Assembly (NCBI RefSeq): GCF_009687885.1
Contig: NZ_BLAF01000094.1
Location: forward strand, 1 to 32,083
Reading direction: 5' to 3'
DNA from: Acrocarpospora pleiomorpha
Lineage (GTDB): Bacteria > Actinomycetota > Actinomycetes > Streptosporangiales > Streptosporangiaceae
Length of the DNA stretch: 32,083 nt
Under the pieces are notes generated by a model, which worked only from the letters and a program-made list of their open reading frames with translations, was not told the DNA's origin and did no database searches. Made by a program: the position numbers and the translations under genes. Below are positions 7,625 to 15,741 of this stretch, piece after piece; position 1 is the stretch's first letter, and each line of letters starts with the position of its first letter.

Positions 7625-9610
7625 ATGACCTCGATCGTGACCTCGATCTTCCAGAATGTGCGCGAATACGTGGCGGTTCCGCGGGTGACCGCCCTGCGGC
7701 TGTCTCCCGACGCGACCCGGCTGGTCGCCGTGGTGCAGTCCCTCGACCCTGACGAGAAGGCGTACGGGACGGCGCTCTGGGAGATACCGCTGGATCCGGA
7801 CGCGGAGCCGTACCGGCTGACCCGGTCGGCGAAGGGGGAGGCGGGCGCGGAGTTCACCCCCGACGGGGAGCTGCTGTTCGTCTCCCGCCGCCCGGACCCC
7901 ACCGAGAAAGATTCCGACTCCGAGGCCGCCGCGCTGTGGCTGCTGCCCGAGCGCGGCGAGCCCCGCCGCCTGGCGACCCGCCCCGGCGGGATCGGCGCCG
8001 TACGGGCGGGGGGTGACGCGATCGTCTACGCGGCCCAGGTGCTCCCCGGGGACTCCGCCACCGAGGCCGACCGCAGGAAGGCGCGCAAGGACGCCGGGGT
8101 CAGCGCGGTCCTCTACGACGACTACCCGATCCGCTACTGGGACCACGACCTCGGCCCCGCCCAGCCCCGCCTGTTCACCCTGGACGGGACCGAACTCACC
8201 CCCGACCCCGGCCGAGCCCTCGACCAGGCCTCCTTCGACGTCACGCCAGACGGTTCCACCGTCGTCACCACCTGGCGGATCCCCACCGGCGCGGGCACGT
8301 CGAGATCCGAACTGGTCGCCCTCGCCGGCGGCGAGCGGCGGGTGCTGGCCACCTCCGAGGCCCATGACTTCACCGGCCCGGTCCGGATCTCACCCGACGG
8401 ACGCCAGGTCGCCTGCCTCCGCGAGCGGCACGGCACGATCGAGCGCTCCTTCGCCTTCGAGGTGTGGCTGATCGACCTGACCACCGGCGAAGGACGGCCC
8501 CTGGCCGGCGACATCTTCCCGATGGCCCTCGCCTGGGGCTCCGACTGCCTGTACGTGGCCGCCGACCACCAGGGCCGCCGCCCGATCTTCCAGATCTCGC
8601 TCGACGGCGGCGACCCGATCAGGCTGACCCCCGACGACGGCGCCTACGCCGAGCTCAACGCCGCCCCCGACGGCAGCCTCTACGCGCTGCGCGGCGCGAT
8701 CGACGCCGCCCCCGCGCCGGTCAGGATCGCCCCCGACGGCACGCTCGAATACCTGCCCACCCCCACCCCCGCGATGGAGCTCCCCGGCACCCTCACCGAG
8801 GTCAGCGCCATGGCCGAGGACGGCACCGAGATCCGCGGCTGGCTGATCCTCCCCGAGGGCGCCTGCGCCGAGAACCCCGCGCCGTTCCTGCTGTGGATCC
8901 ACGGCGGCCCGGTGAGCAGCTGGAACGACTGGTCCTGGCGGTGGAACCCGTGGATCATGGCCGCGCACGGCTACGCCATGCTGCTCCCCGACCCCTGCCT
9001 GTCCAGCGGGTACGGCCAGGCGATGCTCGACCGGGGCTGGGGCGACTGGGGCCCGGCCACCTTCGGCGACCTGATGGCGATCACCGACGCCGCGCTCAAG
9101 CTGCCGGAGATCGACGACCAGCGGACCGCCGCGATGGGCGGCTCGTTCGGCGGCTACATGGCCAACTGGGTGGCCGGACACACCGACCGGTTCAAGGCGA
9201 TCGTCACCCACGCCTCCCTGTGGAACCTGGACCAGTTCGCCGGGACCACCGACGCCGCGATGTTCTGGCAGCGCGAGTGGGGCGAGCCCGGCGGGCCGAT
9301 CAGCCGGCGCCTCTCCCCGCACCAGACGCTCGACAAGATCACCACTCCGATGCTGGTGATCCACGGCGACAAGGACTACCGGGTGCCGATCGGCGAGGCG
9401 CTGAGCCTCTGGTGGGACCTGCGCCGATCCGAGGTCGACTCCCAGTTCCTCTACTTCCCCGACGAAGGCCACTGGATCCTCAAGCCCGGAAATGTCATCG
9501 CCTGGTATGACACGGTGCTCACCTTCCTCTACCGCCACGTGGAACCCGCTTTCGAGCCCCCGGCCGTCTCCGGCCTGATCGACCTCGGCGAGCGGTGGCC
9601 GACTCGGTAG
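7625..9610 (+). CDS. S9 family peptidase (prolyl oligopeptidase / acylaminoacyl-peptidase type)
   Basis: The product has 661 residues. The N-terminal half (about 20-390) has repeating beta-propeller-like blades with ISPDG/VTPDG motifs; the C-terminal alpha/beta-hydrolase domain (about 395-640) has Ser507 in GGSFGG, Asp584 in HGDKDYRVP and His616 in DEGHW, the expected serine-hydrolase triad. The oxyanion motif HGGP is at about 426-429. No signal peptide is seen, so it probably acts in the cytoplasm on short peptides entering through the propeller. Its exact specificity (dipeptidyl, acylaminoacyl or oligopeptidase) cannot be told. The inositol-monophosphatase-family gene follows after 9 nt, suggesting co-transcription. 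Confidence 0.92.
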   Translation: MTSIVTSIFQNVREYVAVPRVTALRLSPDATRLVAVVQSLDPDEKAYGTALWEIPLDPDAEPYRLTRSAKGEAGAEFTPDGELLFVSRRPDPTEKDSDSEAAALWLLPERGEPRRLATRPGGIGAVRAGGDAIVYAAQVLPGDSATEADRRKARKDAGVSAVLYDDYPIRYWDHDLGPAQPRLFTLDGTELTPDPGRALDQASFDVTPDGSTVVTTWRIPTGAGTSRSELVALAGGERRVLATSEAHDFTGPVRISPDGRQVACLRERHGTIERSFAFEVWLIDLTTGEGRPLAGDIFPMALAWGSDCLYVAADHQGRRPIFQISLDGGDPIRLTPDDGAYAELNAAPDGSLYALRGAIDAAPAPVRIAPDGTLEYLPTPTPAMELPGTLTEVSAMAEDGTEIRGWLILPEGACAENPAPFLLWIHGGPVSSWNDWSWRWNPWIMAAHGYAMLLPDPCLSSGYGQAMLDRGWGDWGPATFGDLMAITDAALKLPEIDDQRTAAMGGSFGGYMANWVAGHTDRFKAIVTHASLWNLDQFAGTTDAAMFWQREWGEPGGPISRRLSPHQTLDKITTPMLVIHGDKDYRVPIGEALSLWWDLRRSEVDSQFLYFPDEGHWILKPGNVIAWYDTVLTFLYRHVEPAFEPPAVSGLIDLGERWPTR

Positions 9611-9619
9611 CCTGAGGGC

Positions 9620-10438
9620 ATGCTCCCGGACGATCTGCTCGCCCTCGCCAAGGACATCGCCGTCGAAGCCGGAGAACTACTCCTGGCCAAACGCCCGGCC
9701 CGCCCGGAGGTGATCGACACCAAGTCCAGCCCCACCGACGTCGTCACCGCCCTAGACCGGGAGACCGAGGACCTGATCCGGGCCAGGATCAAGGCGGTCC
9801 GCCCAGCCGACGCCATCCTCGGCGAGGAAGGCGGCGACGTCCCCGGCGCTGTCCCCGGCCAGGGCCGCGTCCGCTGGGTCGTCGACCCCATCGACGGCAC
9901 CGTCAATTTCCTGTACGGCCTGCCCGCCTGGGCGATCAGCATCGGCGTCGAGGTCGACGGGGAGATCGTCGCGGGCGTCGTGAACGCCGTCCCCATGGGC
10001 GAGCTCTACACCGCGGTCAAGGGCGGCGGCGCCTGGCTGGCGGGGGAGCGGCTGCACTGCAACACCGGCGTGCCGCTGGACCGGGCGCTGATCGCCACCG
10101 GCTTCGGCTACGCGGCGTCCAGGCGGGTGGTCCAGGCCGAGGTGCTCGCGCAGGTGCTGCCCCGGGTGCGCGACATCCGGCGCGGCGGCTCGTGCGCGGT
10201 CGACCTCTGCTCGGTGGCGTCCGGCCGGGTGGACGGGTATTACGAGCGTGGCACCCAGTACTGGGACCACGCCGCGGGCGGGCTCATCGCGGCCGAGGCG
10301 GGCGCCAGGATCGGGGGGTTGCACGGCAAGCCGTACAACCCGGAGCTGACGATCTGCGCGGCGCCGGGGCTGTTCGAGGAGCTGCACGACCTGCTGGCGG
10401 CACTGGATCCGGAACGCGACGCCCCCACCGGCGCGTAA
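9620..10438 (+). CDS. Inositol monophosphatase family protein (SuhB-like)
   Basis: The product has 272 residues, the usual length of the family. Metal-binding motifs are all present: Glu69-Glu70 (LGEEGG), Asp89 and Asp92 in WVVDPIDGTVNF, and Asp216 in YWDHAAGGLIAAEAGA. It should be a Mg2+-dependent phosphomonoesterase acting on inositol-1-phosphate or related sugar or nucleotide phosphates; family members are promiscuous, so the substrate stays open. It lies 9 nt after the S9 peptidase gene. GAGGG precedes the ATG, and a TAGCCT box lies 6 nt before the ATG, so a second, leaderless start of transcription is possible. As I recall, M. tuberculosis has an IMPase gene (Rv2701c) in an equivalent chromosomal neighbourhood. 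Confidence 0.92.
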   Translation: MLPDDLLALAKDIAVEAGELLLAKRPARPEVIDTKSSPTDVVTALDRETEDLIRARIKAVRPADAILGEEGGDVPGAVPGQGRVRWVVDPIDGTVNFLYGLPAWAISIGVEVDGEIVAGVVNAVPMGELYTAVKGGGAWLAGERLHCNTGVPLDRALIATGFGYAASRRVVQAEVLAQVLPRVRDIRRGGSCAVDLCSVASGRVDGYYERGTQYWDHAAGGLIAAEAGARIGGLHGKPYNPELTICAAPGLFEELHDLLAALDPERDAPTGA

Positions 10439-10468
10439 GCCGATGGGGGCGGGGCGAACGTACGCCGG

Positions 10469-10633
10469 TCAGCGCGGAAGCGGGATGCCGTGGTCGTCGG
10501 CCAGCCTCCGGAGATCCTCGATCTCGGCGGTGAGGGTGTCGGCGAGAAAATCGTCGCCGCTGTTCCTGGCCTCCTGAAGTCCCTTATAGGCCTGGTCGAG
10601 CCGGGTTTCGATCGTTGTCGTGAACTCGCCCAT
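10469..10633 (-). CDS. Small hypothetical protein, 54 residues
   Basis: The frame runs from the ATG at 10633 to a TGA at 10469. The product starts MGEFTTTIETRLDQAYKGL and ends ADDHGIPLPR; it is acidic, lacks Cys and Trp, and looks like two amphipathic helices joined by a short turn (about residues 5-22 and 27-45), so a coiled-coil or helical hairpin is likely. AAGGTGAG directly precedes the ATG and is a good ribosome binding site, and third codon positions are GC-rich, supporting a real gene. It is transcribed divergently from cutR across 199 bp containing two candidate operators, so it may share CutR control. I do not recognise the family. Confidence 0.65.
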   Translation of the reverse strand: MGEFTTTIETRLDQAYKGLQEARNSGDDFLADTLTAEIEDLRRLADDHGIPLPR

Positions 10634-10711
10634 CTCACCTTCTTTCTCAGCGGTCCGCCTGGGGAGGACGTGCCTTCCCCGGCATCGGACAGAGGGGTGT
10701 GTGTGCCTCCT

Positions 10712-10730
10712 TTACCCACAGTCCGGGTAA
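10712..10730. promoter_or_regulatory. Inverted repeat in the cutR upstream region
   Basis: TTACCC-N7-GGGTAA is a perfect 6-bp inverted repeat in the region between the 54-residue gene and cutR, about 100 bp upstream of the cutR start. Its half-site TTACC also occurs in the direct repeats at 10765-10783, so both may be bound by the same regulator. Confidence 0.4.
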
Positions 10731-10764
10731 CACTAAACCAGGAGATTTTGCGCGGTGCTCGCCC

Positions 10765-10783
10765 GCTTACCGTGGGCTTACCG
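10765..10783. promoter_or_regulatory. Tandem GCTTACCG repeats, candidate CutR operator
   Basis: GCTTACCG occurs at 10765-10772 and again at 10776-10783. The 11-bp start-to-start spacing is about one helical turn, typical of sites bound head-to-tail by OmpR/PhoB-family response regulators. They lie 50-68 bp upstream of the cutR ATG, in a place suited to autoregulation. Binding is inferred. Confidence 0.45.
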
Positions 10784-10832
10784 GCCGAAGCGGGAGAATG
10801 GGGCGTCAGCGCGGGTCACGAGGAGGAAGTCC

Positions 10833-11486
10833 ATGCGAGTACTGGTGGTGGAGGACGAGCGGGTGCTCGCCGACGCGATCGCGACCGGCCTGCGCCGCGA
10901 GGCGATGGCGGTGGACGTGGCCTACGACGGCGCGGAGGCGTTGGAGAAGACCTCCTACATCGACTACGACGTCGTCGTGCTGGACCGGGACCTGCCCAAG
11001 GTGCACGGGGACGAGGTGGCCAGGCGGCTGGTCGGCGACCGCACCGCGACCAGGATCATCATGCTCACCGCGGCCGGCGACGTGGACGACCGGGTCGAGG
11101 GCCTGGACCTGGGCGCCGACGACTACCTGGCCAAGCCGTTCGCGTTCCTGGAGCTGATCGCCCGGGTCCGCGCGCTCGGCCGTCGCTCGGCGCCCGCGCT
11201 GCCCCCGGTCCTCGAACGCTCCGGCGTCCGGCTCGATCCCGGCAAACGCCTGGTCACCAGGGACGGCGCCGAGATCGCCCTGACCAAGAAGGAGTTCGCC
11301 GTCCTGGAGGAGCTGCTGCGCGCCGAGGGCGCCGTGGTCAGCCAGGAGGACCTGCTGGACAAGGCCTGGGACGAGCACATCGACCCGTTCACCAACGTGG
11401 TCCGGGTGACCATGATGACGCTGCGCAAGAAGCTCGGTGAGCCTCAGGTCATCGAGACCGTGCCAGGGGTGGGATACAAGCTGTGA
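10833..11486 (+). CDS. cutR: OmpR/PhoB-family response regulator, CutR-like
   Basis: The product has 217 residues, the same length I recall for Streptomyces CutR, and is similar from end to end (MRVLVVEDERVLADAIATGL to PGVGYKL). The receiver domain covers about residues 1-115, with phosphoacceptor Asp51 in VVVLDRDLP and the conserved Lys in AKPFAF. The winged-helix DNA-binding domain covers about 125-217. I chose the ATG at 10833, with GGAGGAAG upstream; the open frame reaches 10755. The stop overlaps the GTG of the kinase gene (GTGA), so both are translated as one operon. In Streptomyces, CutRS is linked to secretion stress and affects antibiotic production; the role here is inferred from homology. 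Direct repeats upstream suggest autoregulation. Confidence 0.92.
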   Translation: MRVLVVEDERVLADAIATGLRREAMAVDVAYDGAEALEKTSYIDYDVVVLDRDLPKVHGDEVARRLVGDRTATRIIMLTAAGDVDDRVEGLDLGADDYLAKPFAFLELIARVRALGRRSAPALPPVLERSGVRLDPGKRLVTRDGAEIALTKKEFAVLEELLRAEGAVVSQEDLLDKAWDEHIDPFTNVVRVTMMTLRKKLGEPQVIETVPGVGYKL

Positions 11487-12829
11487 CCGAACCCCGCGAC
11501 CTGGCTGACACCGCACCCCAGCGGGGGCCACGGATGATGTCCCCGGTGGGGACGGGGCCCTACCGCCGCCAGGCTCCGCCGCCGAGCGGCCCGCCCGCCT
11601 GGGACGGCCCGCCCCCGCCCGGCGCGCATCCGGGCCCGCTGCCGCCGCTGGCCAACCGCCTCAAGTCGCTGTCAGACCGGATGAGCATTCGCTGGCGGCT
11701 CACGATCACCTACAGCACGCTGTTCTTCGTGGCCGGGGCGCTGCTGCTGATCGTCATGTACATCCTGGTCCGCCCGGTGCTCGACAGCGCGCTGAGAGTC
11801 AACCTGACGGTGCCGCGGGGCATCCCGCAGGAGCTGATCGATTACTGGGATCAAGAGATCACCATCAGGAACGCCAACGTCACCACCACCGTGCTGAGCG
11901 GGCTGATCACCCGGGGGCTGCTGGCGCTGCTCGGCATCGGGATCCTGGCCGTCATGCTCGGCTACGTGGTCGCCGACCGGGCGCTGAAACCGATCATGCA
12001 GATGACCGCCACCGCGCGGAAGCTGTCCGGCAGCTCGCTCGCGCACGAGCGCATCGACCTGCACGGCCCCGACGACGAGCTGAAGGAACTGGCCGACACC
12101 TTCGACGCCATGCTGACCCGGCTGAACATCGCCTTCGACGCCCAGCGCCGGTTCGTCGACAACGCCTCGCACGAGCTGCGCACCCCGCTGGCGATCAACA
12201 GGACCGTGCTGGAGGTGGCGCTGTCCGACCCGGAGGCCTCCGACGACCTTCGGGTGCTCGGCCGTACCCTGCTCGGCACCAACGCCCGCAACGAGCGGCT
12301 GATCGAGGGCCTGCTGCTGCTGGCCCGCAGCGAGCGCGAGCTGTCGGTGCGCAAGCCCGTGGACGTCCAGGAGGTGGCCAAGACGGCCATCGAGCAGCTC
12401 CTCCCGCAGGCCCTCCAGCAGGATGTGCAGGTCGACCACGACCTGCACCCGGCCTCCACCATGGGCGATCCGGTGCTGCTGGAGCGCTGCGTGGCCAATC
12501 TCGTGGAGAACGGCATCAAATACAACGGGGGCGAGGGAAAGGTCTGGGTGCGTTCGGGAATTGTCGAGGGGGGTGCCGTTGTTCAGGTCGCGAACACGGG
12601 ACCGCATGTGCCCGCGTACGAGGTGGACAGCCTCTTCGAACCCTTCCGGCGGTTGCACGCCGATCGGGTCGAGTCCGCCAAGGGCGCGGGGCTGGGTCTG
12701 TCCATCGTGCGGGCCATCGTCCGCGCGCATGGGGGCACGGTGACCGCCGTCCCCCGGGACGGGGGCGGGCTCGTGGTGACGGTGCGACTCGCGGGTGGAC
12801 CGCCCGTGACGACTCCGTCGGCGCGCTGA
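11483..12829 (+). CDS. cutS: Sensor histidine kinase, CutS-like
   Basis: The product has 448 residues. A Pro-rich cytoplasmic N-terminus (1-66) is followed by TM1 (about 72-96), a short outer sensor of about 45 residues, TM2 (about 141-163), a HAMP domain, the HisKA domain with His230 in NASHELRTPL, and the HATPase domain with N-box (NLVENGIKYN) and G-box (GAGLGLSIV). It should phosphorylate the adjacent CutR. The GTG start overlaps the cutR stop by 4 nt. The outer sensor segment contains no cysteine. As I recall, Streptomyces CutS has conserved cysteines there that matter for sensing, so this homologue may sense differently. The kinase family is certain; the CutS name rests on its pairing with CutR. 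Confidence 0.9.
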   Translation: MTEPRDLADTAPQRGPRMMSPVGTGPYRRQAPPPSGPPAWDGPPPPGAHPGPLPPLANRLKSLSDRMSIRWRLTITYSTLFFVAGALLLIVMYILVRPVLDSALRVNLTVPRGIPQELIDYWDQEITIRNANVTTTVLSGLITRGLLALLGIGILAVMLGYVVADRALKPIMQMTATARKLSGSSLAHERIDLHGPDDELKELADTFDAMLTRLNIAFDAQRRFVDNASHELRTPLAINRTVLEVALSDPEASDDLRVLGRTLLGTNARNERLIEGLLLLARSERELSVRKPVDVQEVAKTAIEQLLPQALQQDVQVDHDLHPASTMGDPVLLERCVANLVENGIKYNGGEGKVWVRSGIVEGGAVVQVANTGPHVPAYEVDSLFEPFRRLHADRVESAKGAGLGLSIVRAIVRAHGGTVTAVPRDGGGLVVTVRLAGGPPVTTPSAR

Positions 12830-13097
12830 CACGACCCTGCTGCACATCAGCCCCGTACATGTGGTTGGATGTGCCGTCGAACGCGGTGGGTCATCCCGCC
12901 AATGCTGTGGTTTCGCCATATTTGGCTAACTGGAGCCTTGCCGGGAACGGCGTCCGCGTGTCGGAAGGTTCAGTGTCCGCCCTTCCGGGGTACCGATTGC
13001 AAAATCTCCCGGAAGATGCGGGCACAAGATTGGCCTTCCGAGCGTTAGATCGCGCGACGACGCGCAGACAGATAGATGAGGGGGATGGAGTACGCAC

Positions 13098-13397
13098 ATG
13101 GCTACCGACTACGACAGCCCGCGCAAGACCGACGATGACCTGAATGAGGACAGCCTTCAGGAACTCCAGGCGCGGCGTAGCGACAAGTCGTCGGGCAGCA
13201 TCGACATCGACGAGACCGACCTGGCCGAGTCGCTTGAGCTGCCGGGGGCTGACCTGTCCAACGAGGAGCTCTCGCTCCGGGTGATTCCACGGCAGGCCGA
13301 TGAGTTCACCTGCTCGCGGTGTTTCCTGGTGCATCACCGCAGCCAGCTCGCATCGGAGAAGAACGGGCAGCAGGTTTGCCGTGAATGCGCCGCTTGA
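13098..13397 (+). CDS. DUF4193 family protein with a zinc-ribbon-like C-terminus
   Basis: The product has 99 residues. It has an acidic, flexible N-terminal half rich in Asp/Glu and Ser, and a C-terminal four-cysteine element (CSRC at about 73-76, CREC at about 94-97) that should bind zinc. This matches the actinobacterial DUF4193 family (M. tuberculosis Rv2699c type). The function is unknown; the layout resembles small RNA-polymerase- or nucleic-acid-binding zinc ribbons, which is only a guess. A GGAG lies about 10 nt upstream of the ATG. The 268 bp between it and cutS have no open frame I trust and should contain its promoter, although I could not pick out clear -35/-10 boxes. The EcsC-like gene follows after 19 nt. 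Confidence 0.9.
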   Translation: MATDYDSPRKTDDDLNEDSLQELQARRSDKSSGSIDIDETDLAESLELPGADLSNEELSLRVIPRQADEFTCSRCFLVHHRSQLASEKNGQQVCRECAA

Positions 13398-13416
13398 TTG
13401 AGGGAAGGGTCCGTCG

Positions 13417-14199
13417 ATGGCTTCTGAAGCGGATCGATCGAAGGAATCACCGGACGAGGTAGCCGAACTCGTCGGCAAGCTCGTCGAACAGGACGGGTCC
13501 CCAGCGGAGACGGACGGGGCCGAGCGGCGACGGCTGCTCGGCCGTCTCAGCAAGGCTCTGGTCGTCTCCGCCAGGAAGGCGGGTTCGTCCGGGGTCGGGC
13601 GGGGCCGCTGGCTGGCCGATGTGTTCATGAACATCGCGCCCAGACTCCCGATCCGTGACCTCGCGACCCTCCAGGAGCATCACTACGGCCTGACCGGCGA
13701 GCAGTTGGCCGACGACTTGGTCCGTACCGCGGTGAAGGCCACTACGGCCGTCGGCGCGGTCGGGGGCGCCCTCGCGGCGGCCGAGTTCGCCGCCCCTCCA
13801 CTGCTGCTCTCCGCTCCGGCGCAGCTCGTCGCGGAAACCCTGGTCGTGGCCGCGATCGAGGTCAAGCTCCTGGCCGAGCTGCACGAAGCCTACGGAATCC
13901 AGGTGCAGGGCACCGGCGGCCAGCGCGCCGCCCAGTTCGCCGTGGCCTGGTCCAAGCAGCGCGGGGTCGACCCGCTCAGCCCGGCGACGGTCACGCTGGC
14001 CCTCGGCGCGGCGGCCAAGACCTCGCTGCGCAACCGCCTGATGCGCACGCTCGGGCGGCATCTCACCACGCTTGGCCCGTTCCTCACGGGGGCCGTCGCG
14101 GGCGGCACTCTGAACCGGGTCGCGACCAAACGGCTGGCCGTCGCCGTACGGGCGGATCTGCGCCGCCAGCGCGCTTTGCCACCTGCCTCTTCGGTTTGA
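13417..14199 (+). CDS. EcsC-like protein of unknown function
   Basis: The product has 260 residues. A charged N-terminal region (1-50) is followed by a helix-rich middle with a Gly/Ala-rich hydrophobic hairpin (about 108-150: AVGAVGGALAAAEF, LVAETLVVAAIEVKLLAEL), then a conserved-looking C-terminal segment (LGPFLTGAVAGGTLNRVATKRL). The order of a glycine-rich hairpin, an AYGI segment and a final GAVAGGxLN motif resembles the EcsC family, whose biochemical role is unclear. It probably associates with the membrane rather than being a transporter. It lies 19 nt downstream of the DUF4193 gene and GAGGGAAGGG precedes the ATG, so the two are probably one operon. The family call is moderate; a lineage-specific family is the alternative. 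Confidence 0.8.
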   Translation: MASEADRSKESPDEVAELVGKLVEQDGSPAETDGAERRRLLGRLSKALVVSARKAGSSGVGRGRWLADVFMNIAPRLPIRDLATLQEHHYGLTGEQLADDLVRTAVKATTAVGAVGGALAAAEFAAPPLLLSAPAQLVAETLVVAAIEVKLLAELHEAYGIQVQGTGGQRAAQFAVAWSKQRGVDPLSPATVTLALGAAAKTSLRNRLMRTLGRHLTTLGPFLTGAVAGGTLNRVATKRLAVAVRADLRRQRALPPASSV

Positions 14200-14316
14200 T
14201 ATCAAACTGTAACCAAATGGTCTAAACCTCTCGGTCATGGCTGCCGACCTGCGGGAGATCATTCTCACAGCTTTGGTCCTGAATTGTGCACTTCGTGGGG
14301 GGTATGTGCCGTTCCG

Positions 14317-14339
14317 GGGACCTTACGTATGGTGGTCCC
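14317..14339. promoter_or_regulatory. Inverted repeat upstream of otsA
   Basis: GGGACC-N11-GGTCCC is a perfect 6-bp inverted repeat ending 25 bp before the otsA ATG. It could be an operator or a hairpin in the 5' leader. The wider gap (14200-14364) also has an unusually AT-rich stretch just after the EcsC-like stop (around 14199-14226). Confidence 0.3.
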
Positions 14340-14364
14340 AAGGCGATGGTTAACTGGAGGGCTC

Positions 14365-15741
14365 ATGCGTGGCACCAGCTCGTTCCTGATCGTCGCGAAC
14401 CGGTTGCCGGTCGACCGAGTGGGCGAAAAACAATGGCGCCGAAGTCCTGGCGGTCTGGTGACCGCGATCGCGCCCGTCATGCAGCGCCGTGACGGGGCCT
14501 GGCTCGGCTGGACCGGCGCGGCGGGGGAGGAGCTCAAGCCGTTCGATCACGACGGCATGCACCTCATCCCGGTGCCGCTGTCCTCGATGGAGGTCGAGTT
14601 CTACTACGAGGGCTTCTCCAACGCCACCCTGTGGCCGCTTTACCACGACGTCGTGGCACCTCCGATCTACTCCCGCGTGCTCTGGGACGCCTACCGCGCG
14701 GTCAACGACCGCTTCGCCCGGGCCGCCGCCGACGCCGCCGCGCCGGGCGCCGTGGTGTGGGTGCAGGACTACCAGCTCCAGCTGGTGCCCAGCATGCTGC
14801 GCAAGCTCCGGCCCGATGTGAAAATCGGATTCTTCCTGCACATCCCATTCCCGCCCGGCGAGCTGTTCATGCAGCTGCCCTGGCGTGTCGAACTGCTGGA
14901 AGGGCTGCTCGGGGCCGATCTGGTGGGCTTCCAGCGTCCCGGCGGCGCGTCCAACTTCGTCCGGCTCTGCCGGAAGATGCTGGGCGTCTCGACGGTCAAG
15001 AACGACATCCAGCTGGACAACGGCAGGACCGTGCGAGCCGAGGCGTACCCGATCTCGGTGGACTTCGGGGAGCTGGACCAGCTGGTCCGCGAATCCCACG
15101 TGATGGCCCGGGCCAAGGAGATCAGAGCCGAGCTCGGCGACCCGGAGCACGTGCTGCTGGGCGTCGACCGGCTCGACTACACCAAGGGCATCAGAGCCCG
15201 CCTCAAGGCCTACGGCGAGCTGTTCGCCGAGGGCAGGCTGAAGCCGGGCGAGGCGGTGTTCGTGCAGGTCGCCACCCCGACCAGGGAACGCGTCGAGGAG
15301 TACATCCGGCTCCGCAACGACATCGAGCTCCAGGTCGGCCGGATCAACGGCGAGTACGGCGAGATCGGCCGCGCCCCCATCACCTACATGCACCAGTCCT
15401 TCGGCCGGGAGGAGCTGGCCGCCCTCTACTGCGCCGCCGACGTGATGATGGTCACCCCTCTGCGGGACGGCATGAACCTGGTCGCCAAGGAGTACGTGGC
15501 CTGCCGCCACGACCTGCGCGGCGCCCTGGTGCTGAGCGAGTTCGCGGGGGCGGCCGACGAGCTGAAACAGGCCTACCTGGTCAACCCCTACGACGTCGAC
15601 GGCATGAAGCGGACCATGATGGCCGCCATGCAGGCGCCCCCGCACGAGCTGGGACGCCGGATGCGCTCGTTGCGCCGCCGGGTCGCCACCCACGACGTGG
15701 ACCGGTGGGCGAACGAGTTCCTGACGGCGCTGGAGAGCTAG
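14365..15741 (+). CDS. otsA: Alpha,alpha-trehalose-phosphate synthase (GT20)
   Basis: The product has 458 residues and matches OtsA through its whole length: IVANRLPV at the N-terminus, WVQDYQLQLVPSMLR, FFLHIPFPP, the substrate-binding LGVDRLDYTKGI, and TPLRDGMNLVAKEYVA near the C-terminus. It joins UDP- or GDP-glucose to glucose-6-phosphate, making trehalose-6-phosphate in the cytoplasm, for osmotic and desiccation protection. I chose the ATG at 14365, which has GGAGG 5 nt upstream; the open frame extends upstream to 14284 without such a site. No otsB phosphatase gene is next to it in this window. Its 3' end overlaps the convergent DUF4235 gene by 4 bp. Confidence 0.95.
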   Translation: MRGTSSFLIVANRLPVDRVGEKQWRRSPGGLVTAIAPVMQRRDGAWLGWTGAAGEELKPFDHDGMHLIPVPLSSMEVEFYYEGFSNATLWPLYHDVVAPPIYSRVLWDAYRAVNDRFARAAADAAAPGAVVWVQDYQLQLVPSMLRKLRPDVKIGFFLHIPFPPGELFMQLPWRVELLEGLLGADLVGFQRPGGASNFVRLCRKMLGVSTVKNDIQLDNGRTVRAEAYPISVDFGELDQLVRESHVMARAKEIRAELGDPEHVLLGVDRLDYTKGIRARLKAYGELFAEGRLKPGEAVFVQVATPTRERVEEYIRLRNDIELQVGRINGEYGEIGRAPITYMHQSFGREELAALYCAADVMMVTPLRDGMNLVAKEYVACRHDLRGALVLSEFAGAADELKQAYLVNPYDVDGMKRTMMAAMQAPPHELGRRMRSLRRRVATHDVDRWANEFLTALES

